40,813 nucleotides of DNA from contig CAKUJA010000004.1 of assembly GCA_934661135.1 (NCBI GenBank), positions 1 to 40,813 of the forward strand. Reading direction: 5' to 3'. The position numbers were made by a program, and so were the translations under genes. Positions 1 to 8,900 of this stretch are shown here, in pieces (position 1 is the first letter of the stretch; every line of letters begins with the position of its first letter). This DNA comes from an uncultured Oscillospiraceae bacterium (lineage in GTDB: Bacteria; Bacillota; Clostridia; Oscillospirales; Oscillospiraceae). Below the pieces are notes generated by a model. That model was not told the DNA's origin, made no database searches, and was given only the letters and a program-made list of their open reading frames with translations.

Positions 1-921
1 CTTGCCGCCGTGTCCGGTGCCGCTTCGCTGGCGCTGATCGTGCAGGCCATCGGCGTGACGGATTTGACAAAGCTCATAGACGCAAACGGCATGACCGCGC
101 TGGCAGGCGGGCAGCTCAAGCTCTACGGCATTTTGCTTCTCTCCCTGCTCGTCTTCGCGCTCTCCATCAGCCGCAAGGCAGACCGGCCGGATTATCTGGT
201 GCAAACGCCGCTTGAAAAGCGCAAGCTGAAAAAACGCACGATCTTCGCAACGCTGCTCATCCTGCTTTTGATTCCTCTGACGCTGTTTGTCGGCGTGTAC
301 TACTTCGCAGGGCGAAAATATTACTTCATTTCGCTGCTCATTTTGCTGGAATGTATGTTGCCGTTCTTCCTGATTTTCGAGGGCAGAAAGCCGCAGGCGC
401 GGGAGCTGGTGCTCATTGCCGTGCTCGTCGCGCTGAATGTGGCAGGACGCGCTGCGTTCTTCATGCTGCCGGAGTTCAAGCCGGTCGTTGCCATGACGAT
501 TCTCGCGGGCGTGGCTTTTGGCGGCGAAACAGGGTTCCTAGTTGGCGCGATGACCATGCTGGTGTCCAATATGCTCTTTTCCCAGGGGCCGTGGACGCCG
601 TGGCAAATGTTCTCGATGGGCATCATCGGCTGGCTGGGAGGTGTCCTGTACCGCAAGGGCGTTCTGCGGCGCGGGCGGCTGAGCCTTTGTATCTTCGGCG
701 TGATCTGCTCGACCATCGTGTATGGCGGCATTATGAATCCCGCGTCTGCGCTCATGTGGTCGAACACGATCAACTGGAAAATCATTTTAAGCTACTACGT
801 CACCGGCCTTCCGGTCGATCTGGTGCGCGCCATTGCCACGTTTTTCTTCCTGTGGTTGATTGCCGAACCCATGCTCGAAAAGCTCGACCGCGTCAAAGTC
901 AAATACGGCTTGGCAGAGTAA
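1..921 (+). CDS. ECF transporter S component, C-terminal part (5' partial)
   Basis: The reading frame is open from the first base, so the true start lies outside the window; the GTG at 10 is only the first start-like codon inside. The protein has about eight hydrophobic segments. The second half (residues about 130-290) resembles the substrate-binding membrane subunit of energy-coupling factor vitamin transporters: a short loop then glycine-rich helices with VVAMTILAGVAFGGETGF and GPWTPWQMFSMGIIGWLGG. By family knowledge such S components bind a vitamin, often a cobalamin-type compound, and pair with EcfA/A'/T. The N-terminal 100 residues with a basic loop (KRKLKKR) are an additional membrane part. 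The substrate cannot be read from the sequence. The gene ends in TAA, directly followed by a decayed hydrolase gene. Confidence 0.7.
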   Translation, partial: LAAVSGAASLALIVQAIGVTDLTKLIDANGMTALAGGQLKLYGILLLSLLVFALSISRKADRPDYLVQTPLEKRKLKKRTIFATLLILLLIPLTLFVGVYYFAGRKYYFISLLILLECMLPFFLIFEGRKPQARELVLIAVLVALNVAGRAAFFMLPEFKPVVAMTILAGVAFGGETGFLVGAMTMLVSNMLFSQGPWTPWQMFSMGIIGWLGGVLYRKGVLRRGRLSLCIFGVICSTIVYGGIMNPASALMWSNTINWKIILSYYVTGLPVDLVRAIATFFFLWLIAEPMLEKLDRVKVKYGLAE

Positions 922-1286
922 GCTGCTGTTTCAGAGTAACAGCATTACGGATGCTGACCGCGTCCGCGAAAATCCGCTGGATCTCGGAACGGGATATCCC
1001 TATTACGCCGCACAACTTCTGCGCGCGCAGCACCCGGACGTTGACTTTACCTTTTCCGGTTCCCGATAAAACGTATTTTGCGGAAGATCTTGCACCGAAG
1101 CAGGTATGTGTCCGTGCGCTGGCCATGGAGTATGCCGACGTGTTTCTCCCAGCACATGAGCTTGCACAGCAGGCCGCTGCCGCACACGGAAGCGGCACAT
1201 TTACAGCCGACGGTGTGCATCTGAACGAAACCGGCGCGCGCTGGCTGGCAGAGGCTTATGCGAAAGCGATTGTGCCGCTGTTTTAA
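920..1286 (+). pseudogene. SGNH/GDSL hydrolase pseudogene, internally deleted and frameshifted
   Basis: Two pieces in different frames match the two ends of an SGNH-type acylhydrolase. The first (to the stop at 1067-1069) reads LLFQSNSITDADRVREN, then GTGYPYYAAQLLRAQHPDVD and FTFSG, corresponding to the N-terminal block I (normally GDSITD), but the catalytic-serine block has become SNSITD. The second, one frame over (about 1053-1286), ends with TADGVHLNETGARWLAEAY, the C-terminal block with the catalytic Asp and His (DGVH). The middle of the family, roughly 90 residues, is missing, and there is no start codon or ribosome binding site. It abuts the ECF gene stop codon, so the deletion probably also removed its 5' end. 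Confidence 0.75.
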
Positions 1287-1337
1287 GTCGCGCAGTCAGT
1301 AAACCACTGTATAGCCAGTAGGAAGCAAAGCCAATAA

Positions 1338-1369
1338 AAAATCTCCGGCATAACAATGTCGGAGATTTT
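1338..1369. terminator. Hairpin terminator after the SGNH remnant
   Basis: A 13-bp stem (AAAATCTCCGGCA at 1338-1350 pairing with 1357-1369, one G-U) with a 6-nt loop and an AAAA/TTTT base, so it can act in either direction. It separates the plus-strand ECF/SGNH unit from the minus-strand pilus operon. Confidence 0.7.
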
Positions 1370-1388
1370 GGCGCAAATAAAAGATTGC

Positions 1389-1423
1389 AAAACGCAGGAA
1401 TACTGTATGTATTCCTGCGTTTT
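1389..1423. terminator. Terminator of the type IV pilus operon
   Basis: A perfect 15-bp stem (AAAACGCAGGAATAC, 1389-1403, against 1409-1423) with a 5-nt loop and T-runs at either side. It lies 64 bases beyond the last pilus gene on the minus strand and is the natural end of that operon. Confidence 0.8.
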
Positions 1424-1486
1424 TCGAATCTTGGCTTGACGAAAAAATTCTCGCCGAATCTGCTTACCGAATTGCGCGGCGCCGCC

Positions 1487-2005
1487 CTAACCTTCCGTGA
1501 CCGCCGGCTCATTGAGCTGGCGCACCTCAAATGCCGTCTCCGCCAACACCGTGCCGGACGCGTTTGTCACCGTAACCGCCACACTGAAAACGCGGCGGCC
1601 GCTGTCGTAATCGGTAAGCTGCACTGTGGCGCGCAGTCCGTGTGGATAGGCGTTATTCGGCAGCAGCTTCTTTTCCCCGAGCAGGACGTGTCCCTCCTCA
1701 TCGGCCGAAAACCCCACACCTTCGCCGCTGTAATTCTGGCTGAAAAAGGTAATCGCTTCGCCGTCTCTCTGCGTCGTGCCGGCGTAGCGGAGTTCATCAC
1801 TGACCGTCGTTTGCAGTGTAGAGCAGAGCACCCGCGCCTCGGATGCGGAAACCGACTTGTTCAGCGCACGAATGCCGAGCTGAATCCCTGTCACCATCAG
1901 CGCGCTGACAAGCAGCAACACCACAATCGCGCAGAGCAGCTCCACCAGCGTAAATCCCTGCTTCGCCCTTGACGCGCGCGCCGCGGCCGGCCGTTGTCTA
2001 TTCAT
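1487..2005 (-). CDS. Type IV minor prepilin (PilW/GspJ-like position)
   Basis: 172 residues. The start at 2005 was chosen because AAGGAGG lies about 10 bases upstream and it puts the prepilin signal at the N terminus: a basic leader ending in KQG, cleavage before FTLVELL with Glu at mature position 5, then one hydrophobic helix (residues 18-45). This is the class III signal processed by the prepilin peptidase encoded in the same operon. The rest is a short beta-rich head with no recognised domain. It overlaps the previous gene by 8 bp and is the last gene of the operon, ending in TAG. By position, and with the two genes before it, it is a minor pilin that may prime assembly; this role is inferred. 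Confidence 0.85.
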   Translation of the reverse strand: MNRQRPAAARASRAKQGFTLVELLCAIVVLLLVSALMVTGIQLGIRALNKSVSASEARVLCSTLQTTVSDELRYAGTTQRDGEAITFFSQNYSGEGVGFSADEEGHVLLGEKKLLPNNAYPHGLRATVQLTDYDSGRRVFSVAVTVTNASGTVLAETAFEVRQLNEPAVTEG

Positions 2006-2300
2006 CGCCGGTCGCCTCCTTGTAATAGCGGTAGTTCCCCTGCCGGTCGGTATACTCATAAACCGGAATCTGCTCGCGGTAGAATCCGTCCCGATCCGTA
2101 ATCTCCACCCGCTTTGTCGTCGCATCCGTCGCATATTCCTGCGAATAGTGGAACGAAACGTCGCTCTCCCGCACATTCTTGTTCACGCGCGTCGCGGCCG
2201 CGATCGCCGTCGCCAAAAACAGCAGCACCAGCGTTGCGACCAGCAGCGCAGCAATCGTTTCCAGCAGCGTTTCGCCGCAGTTGGAGCAGAGCTTTTTCAT
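1998..2300 (-). CDS. Small type IV minor prepilin with atypical cleavage site
   Basis: 100 residues, starting at 2300 behind AAGGAGG; the longer frame to 2375 has no better start. The N terminus reads MKKLCSNCGETLLETIAALL followed by a helix. The likely cleavage is after Gly9, leaving Glu at +1 and the conserved Glu at +5 (ETLLE). A mature protein starting with Glu instead of Phe or Met is unusual, and so is the CxxC pair (Cys5, Cys8) just before the cleavage site. A short head with many Tyr and charged residues follows. The gene overlaps its upstream neighbour by 4 bp and its downstream neighbour by 8 bp, so translation is probably coupled. Ends in TAG. Confidence 0.75.
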   Translation of the reverse strand: MKKLCSNCGETLLETIAALLVATLVLLFLATAIAAATRVNKNVRESDVSFHYSQEYATDATTKRVEITDRDGFYREQIPVYEYTDRQGNYRYYKEATGDE

Positions 2301-2962
2301 TGCGCGCCCGCCTCCTTCCGCTGGATCTTCGCGTTTTTCCAATCCACCGTCGTGGTGATGACCTCCTGAAAACACGGCAGGCCGTTGAACGTTCCCTGCG
2401 ACTCAGACGGCTCCGACGTCGTCTCAATCCCATCCACGGTCAAGCAGAGCCGGTATCGGCTCGCCGCCTGCCCGCCGGTGAACCAGATCGTCAGCCGGTA
2501 GCAGGGCACGCCTTCCGCGTCAGACTGATCGTGCAGCAATACCTCTGCCGTCACCGGATCATAGTCCTCAACGGAGATCGTGTAGGTGCCCTGAAAATCG
2601 CCGCCGGTCGTCTGAATCCGGTCTATCGCGTCGTAAAGCACCTTGCTGAACGCACCGTCGGCATTCTGATAGACCGTGCTGCTGTCCAGCAGCTCCACCT
2701 TGTTGCGGCTCCGGTAGAGATTGGTGACAATCTTTTCATATTTGCAGCCGCCGCCAGTGATCTTATCGCGCAGAAGCTCCGCGGCGGAACTCACCGTGAG
2801 GTACGTCTGCTGCTGCGTACGGTCCGCGCGGACGGTGGCCGCCGAGCTGACGGCTGCGGAAATGATGACCGCGCTCACCAGCAGTGCAACGAGCATCAGC
2901 AGCAGCGCCATCATCATGGACGCACCGGCATTGCTATGTAATTTTTTCTGAAGTGCGTTCAT
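2297..2962 (-). CDS. PilX/GspK-like pilus assembly protein
   Basis: 221 residues, start at 2962 with GGGAG upstream. A short basic N terminus (MNALQKKLHSNAG) is followed by a long hydrophobic helix with no Glu at position 5 (GASMMMALLLMLVALLV), as in PilX N-terminal proteins. The remaining 180 residues form a beta-rich head with four scattered cysteines. In other T4P and type II secretion systems such proteins sit at the pilus tip and help start assembly. Here it lies between the giant prepilin and two small prepilins, with a 4-bp overlap to the next gene, which supports a minor pilin role. No domain in the head was recognised. Confidence 0.7.
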   Translation of the reverse strand: MNALQKKLHSNAGASMMMALLLMLVALLVSAVIISAAVSSAATVRADRTQQQTYLTVSSAAELLRDKITGGGCKYEKIVTNLYRSRNKVELLDSSTVYQNADGAFSKVLYDAIDRIQTTGGDFQGTYTISVEDYDPVTAEVLLHDQSDAEGVPCYRLTIWFTGGQAASRYRLCLTVDGIETTSEPSESQGTFNGLPCFQEVITTTVDWKNAKIQRKEAGAQ

Positions 2963-2986
2963 GCTTACTCCCTGTGTCCTCCCGCG

Positions 2987-5900
2987 TCAGTCCGCCTGCG
3001 AATCGGGTTCCTCCTCGCCGCCGGTCTCCTCCGGGTTCGGCTGCTCCGGCTGAGCGGCGCCGCCCGGATTGCCGGTTGCCGCATCGGTCTGATTGTTGTT
3101 TTCGCCCCCGGCGGAATCTGTTTCCCCCGGCGTCTGGCCGTTTTCACCGCCGTCCTCGCCCGGGGTCTCATCGCCGCCGTCCGGTTCCTGCTTGTCTCCT
3201 GTCTCGTCCGGGTTTTCAATCTCCCCGGTTCCGGCGATCGTGGTTTCAAGCGTCGCGATCGTCTCACCCGCGCGGCAGATCGCCACGCGCAGCGTCACAT
3301 CCCGCGCCTGCTCCGTCGTGCCGGTCAGCTCGCAGAACAGCATCCCCTGCATCTCTGCCCAGCCTGCGCCGAGCGTCACATGGGTCTTGCCGTCCTCGCC
3401 CGCCGTCGTATAGGCGTCGCCGTTTTCGTCCAGCAGGTATTCCGTGCCGTCAATCAGCACGCGAATCTGCGCGTAGGTGACATTGTCGAGCGCCATCGCG
3501 GTCAGATAGCTCTGCGTCAGGTAAAGTCCCGGCGTCTGCATCGTCGCACCGGCAGCAGCCGGATCCTGCGTGCGAACCTCGCCGGAGTAGAGAATACGCG
3601 CGCCGCTGACTGTCGCGCCGTTGCTCAGCGCGACAACATCCACCGGCAGCGTCGTTGTGGAGATCTTGCATTCTGCCGTCAGCTTCTCGTCCTGCGCGTC
3701 GCCGTATTGATACGTACACACAATCTGAAGCTGGCCGCCGACGCTTTCGCTCTCGCTGACCACGTTGCCCATGACCGGCAGCAGGAGCATCGTTTTCGTC
3801 TCGTCAAGCTCCATCCGCTCCGGGTAAGAGATCACCGGGTCCACATCGCCGAGATACGGATTTGCCTCGACCGTCCATTGCAGCGCTTCCAGCATCGTCT
3901 CGTCCAGCGCAAGCGCCTTCTGGCTGCCGTCCTCACCGGCGGTATAGAGCCGCAGGCCGAGCTTCATGCTCTGTCCCGGCGCGATCGTCAGGCTCATCAT
4001 GTCCGCGACGAGCGTCATCTCGCCGGTCACGGTAATCATCGTCTCCGCCTGTTTACCGCCGAGCGACGCATAGACATACGCCATGCCCTTGCGCAGGCCG
4101 GTAAACGTGACGGTATAATAGCCGCCCGTCGTATCCGTCTGATACCCGGACACCGAATGTACCTTCAGCGGGACTTCTCCCGCCGCAATCGGCTGTCCCT
4201 CGTCGTCGCAGATTGTGATGTCGTCTGCCGTCAGCGTGCCGCCCGCGCTTCCATAGACACGGAGCTTCAGCGCCAGCAGCGGCAGCGTCCCGCCGGTTTC
4301 GGCGTCCTCGCTGCGGTTTGCAAACAGGTCAAACGATGCGTTCGTGCGCTCCCAATACAGGCCGAATTTCGACCAGGTGCCGTAGTGCACGTTGACCGCG
4401 CGGCCAAACACGTCGGTCTGCTTCAACACCGTCAGGAACGGATAGTTCCGTCCCTTCAGTGTGCTGTCGTTGCCTGGGAAGCTGTATTTGCCGTCGATGC
4501 GCGCGCCGTTTTCCTCCACGGTCACGCTGTCAAACGCACCGGACAGCATCGGCGTCCACGGATACCAGCTTCCGGAGTAGTCGACCTGCACGCTGGTCGC
4601 GCCCCGGTTCAGGCGCGCCTTCATCGCCTGCGCGTCGGCCATCTCCTCATAGCTCAGATACATCGTCGAGTCGTTGTAAACAAGCACCTGTCGGCTGCTG
4701 CTGCTATCGATGTTGTTGAGATTCGTACCGTTAAAGCTGCTGTACGACGCATAATTCTGGTAGTCCGATGTACCGGTGACGGCGTCCTTCAGCGCGTAGC
4801 AGTTGTAAATACGCGTTGTCCGCGCAGGAACCGGGTTTGTATCAAACCATGCCATCATTTCGCCGTTGGACGCAATCGACATCGACGCGCGGACATGGTT
4901 GTAGGTTCTGCCGGTTGTTTTTGGTGCCGCCGGCATCTGCACGTAGCTATAACAGTTCGCCACCACCAGCGACCGGTCGACGTAGCCGAGCAGACTCGCC
5001 ATGTCGCCCGCGTTTCGAACGACAATCCCGCCCGCAATACCGCCGGCCCAGATATTCAGGCAGTATTGGTTGCCGCCGTCCCACAGCGCCGAGGACGATA
5101 CTCTGCTCTCGATGGAGCCGCCCGCATAGCACGAGTTGATCGTTGCGCGGCACACGCCCGCAATTCCGCCGACGCGGAGGTTCATATACTGGTTGTTATA
5201 GCCGACATCAATGATAATATCGTTGACCGACGTGCAGTTGGTGATGTCCATGTTGGTCATTCCCACCAGTCCGCCGACGTTGCCGCCGCCCCAGCCGGGC
5301 GCGTGGTTGTTGCCGCCATCGGTCGTCCCCTTGCCGCGCCGGTCGATGATCTGGTAGCCGGAGACCGTGCAGTTCGTAAAGACGCTGTTTGTCTGCGCCG
5401 ATACGGAGCTTTTGCGGCTGCCGGCAAAGCCGACCAGACCGCCGAGGTTATACCAGTCAATGCCGTTCGGCAGATTCACAATCTCGTTGTTGCGCTCAGA
5501 GTACATGACGATATTGCGGAGCTGCGCGCCCGCCGTAATGCCGAACAGCGCCACGCACTGGTTCGTGCTGTGAATCGAGAGATTCTTGATGGCGTAGGCC
5601 TGTCCGTCGTAGCTGTACGCAAAGAAAGCGACATAGGGGTTCGCGGTGCTGCCCGCGTTGTCCTTGTCATACAGGCTGCCGATCGGCGTAAAGTCCGCCG
5701 ACCCGTTTTCGCCGTAGGAATCGAGGTCGTGGCTCTGCTCCCAGCGGAGCTCCTCCGCTGCCGCCGGAATATCTCCCGGCGCGCCGCTCAGCAGATACGG
5801 ATAGCAATTGCGGGTCAGCACATCGCTGTTCTGATAATACCCGCCGCGATAGGACTCCACCCACGTTCTGACCTGCGCCGTGTCCTGATAGGTCGTGCTG

Positions 5901-8900
5901 GTAATGGAATGCGCCGCCGTCTGCATCGCGCTGTTCCAGTTGATATTCTGGAGCTGCGCGACGGAGCGAATCTGATACTCGTTATTCGCATCGCCGGGTT
6001 TCACGCTGTCCAGCGTTTTCCTCTGCTGTCCGGCAAGCTGAATCGAGTCCAGGCTGAGCGCATCGGCAAAGAACGGGCAGACCGAGTAGGTATAGACCGC
6101 CGTCGGATTTGCCGCCGCGCCATAGTAGAGCGTCCACGTGCTGTTGCGCGTGTGCGCCGAGGTGTGCAGCCGTGTGCTGCCCTCGCCGGTCTGGTAGGCG
6201 ATGAACCTGTAGTCCGGCATCTGCGCGTGCAGCGCCTCGCCCGCCTGCGTATGCACCTCGCCGAAATTGCTGTCGTCCGACGTCAGCTTCGGCGCATCCT
6301 CATCCGCCTTATAGAAGTAGCCGTAGCCGTAGGCTGTGATAACGCCGCCGTCGTCGTGCTCCTCGCAGAGCGACTTGCCATGCAGCAGATCCGTCTTGTC
6401 CGACGAAATCTCGTCGCCCTGATTCGTGCCGACATAGCTGAAGTGGTAGCCGCTGTTGCTGCCGCCATGCTCATATTCCCAGTAGAACACGCCGAGCGTA
6501 CCGATGTCCTGCTGCATCGGCCAGTTACCGAAGTGGACATACCGTCCGCCGCTCTGCACCGCTGTGGGATAGAGATAGCTGTCCGTCTGCGTGCCGGTCT
6601 GCTCGTGGGCGTACGAAGCCGCCGCCGTACCGAATTCACGCATCCGCAGCCGTTGCAGCTCCGCGCCGGTGATCGCCGTGCCTGCGGCAAGCCCCTTCTT
6701 TGCGAACTCATTGCTCGAGGTGTTGTAAGCATAGAGCTTGCCCGCGTAGCTGTATGTCCCGCCGTCAAGGTACCAGCACTCCACCGCCGCGCCTCCGGTA
6801 TGCGCAAAGCCATAGGACTCCGCCGTGCCGGACGCCGTCAGCGCCGTCGCCGCGTAGCAGCGTCGAATCATGCCGGAGCCGTTGTCCGCCGCAAATCCCG
6901 CAATCCATACGGTACTGTTGCGCGCGTCAAGCACGGTGATGCTCCCCAGCGCATAGCTGTTGAGAATCGTACCGCTGTTCTGCCCCGCAAAGCCGCCCGC
7001 ATAGGCCGTCGCGTTCGTATTCGCCAGCGAAAGATCCGCCGCGTCCGCGCTGCTGCCGCGGATCGTGCCGTAGTTGCAGCCAACCATGCCGCCGACCATC
7101 ACCACATTGGAGCGGTAGCCGTAGTAGTGCATCGTATAGCCGCTTACGGCGCAGTTTTGAATCGTACCGCTGTTGACGCCCGCAAGCGCGCCGACCTGCG
7201 CGGAATACCGGCTGCCCGAAACCGCCGAGCCGCCGTCCGCGTTGCGCGCCATAATCTGTTCCGTCCCAACCCGTCCGGTCAAAAACAGGTTGCGCACCGT
7301 GCCGCGCCGCTCAATTGTACCAAACAGGCCGATTGCCGCCGAGCTGGACGCAATCGAGATTCCAGTCACGGTATGATAGCCGCCGTTGTAGTTCGCGAGA
7401 AAGCCATACGCGCTGTCAATCGGCGCCTGTGTCGTCACCGCCTCGCTCCGGTTCGCATAGCTCCAGTCGTAGCTGGTGTAGTCGATGTCAAGCTCCTGCT
7501 CAAACGGACGCTTGGCCGTCTCATCGGCATACTTTGCATAGTAGCGGCTCAGATAGTAGAGCTGCCGCGCCGTCCGCAGATAGACCACGTCCGGAGCGCC
7601 CGGCGCGTTGTCGCCGCTGACGTTCGCAACCACGGTCTTTGCAAAATAGGGGTTGTAGTAATAGGTCACATCGTTCACGATGATCTTCTGGTAAAACGGC
7701 GTTGCGGCGCTTGTATCGGAATACTCCGGATTCACCACATCCCGCGGCAGCGGCACGAGGTAGTAGCGGCTCTCGCCGCTGCTTGCCGCAATGGTCGCAC
7801 CGGCACGGAACGTCTTTTGCCGCAGTGTGCCGTAGCCCTCGCCGTAAACAACCGCAATCTCCTCATTCACATCCGGCTTCTGTTCCGCTTGATATGCCAG
7901 GGCGTAGCCGTCGCCAGCCGCAATTTTGCCGCTAACTAGCGTAGAAACGTTCGCCCCCTGGAACCCGCAGCTCCCGTCGGCGTAAACTTCGTAGTAAACC
8001 AGCGCGCCGGACTCAAACTCCGCCTGCCAGTCGCCGTAATGCTCCAATGCGGCAAGCCGCGGGTAGGAATAGGTCTCAAGGCCCTGATTTAGCAGGTTAT
8101 ACGGATAACTTGCGCCGCCGGAATACGGCGTGAATGCGGCACCGAGCTTTGCGGCACCGTTTTTGCTGAGATCCGTATAGTCCAGCCGTTCGGAGCCGCT
8201 AATGCCGTTTTGACCAGAAAGATAGAAAATGTTCTCAGCTTTCCCAGAAATCGCCGTAGAATAGAGTTTTATTCCAGAAGAAGTTGTGAAATCGCAGGCG
8301 GAATAGCCATTTTTCATGGAGGCGGGAGCTGCGGCAACGCCTGCCGCAACTGCCGCGGCGGTCTGATAACCGGCGGTGTAGAACTCGGAAAGCGTAATCT
8401 GCGCAGTCTCCGCGCTTCCGCCTATAATACCACCTGTTGTGTTTCCAGCAAGATAGCAATCACTATATATTGTGTTTGCAGTGATAGCTCCGGCGGCATA
8501 GCCGACCAGACCGCCGGCGTAGGCGCTGCCGCGGAGCGCGGTTGCCGCAAAGGAGGACTCGATGGTGACGGTCGTACCGGCAAGCGTACGGCCGACCAAT
8601 CCGCCGACTGTATCGCCGGTAAGCCACGGCTGAACCAAATCCGCACTTTTTACGGGGTCAATCCCGTCTAAATCCCCCTGTTTTCGGCTTAAATAGGCAC
8701 TACAATTGCGAATTTTCAAATCGCCGTCGGCCTGCCCGACCAGCGCGCCGACGGCCGTTCCGCCGTCGATTTTTGTCGCAGTGAGGGTGATATGTTCGAG
8801 CGTGCCGGAGAAGGTGCGGAACAAACCCGCAAAGGATTCTGCGGCAAACGATGCGGCAGAAGCGGCAGAGCTTGCGGCAGAGACGTTTGCGGCATTTGCG

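Noticed and set aside
3380..7939. 1519-codon plus-strand ORF antisense to the giant prepilin gene
   Set aside because: Arg/His/Val-rich composition typical of the reverse strand of a GC-rich gene; the minus-strand frame has a prepilin signal and repeats.
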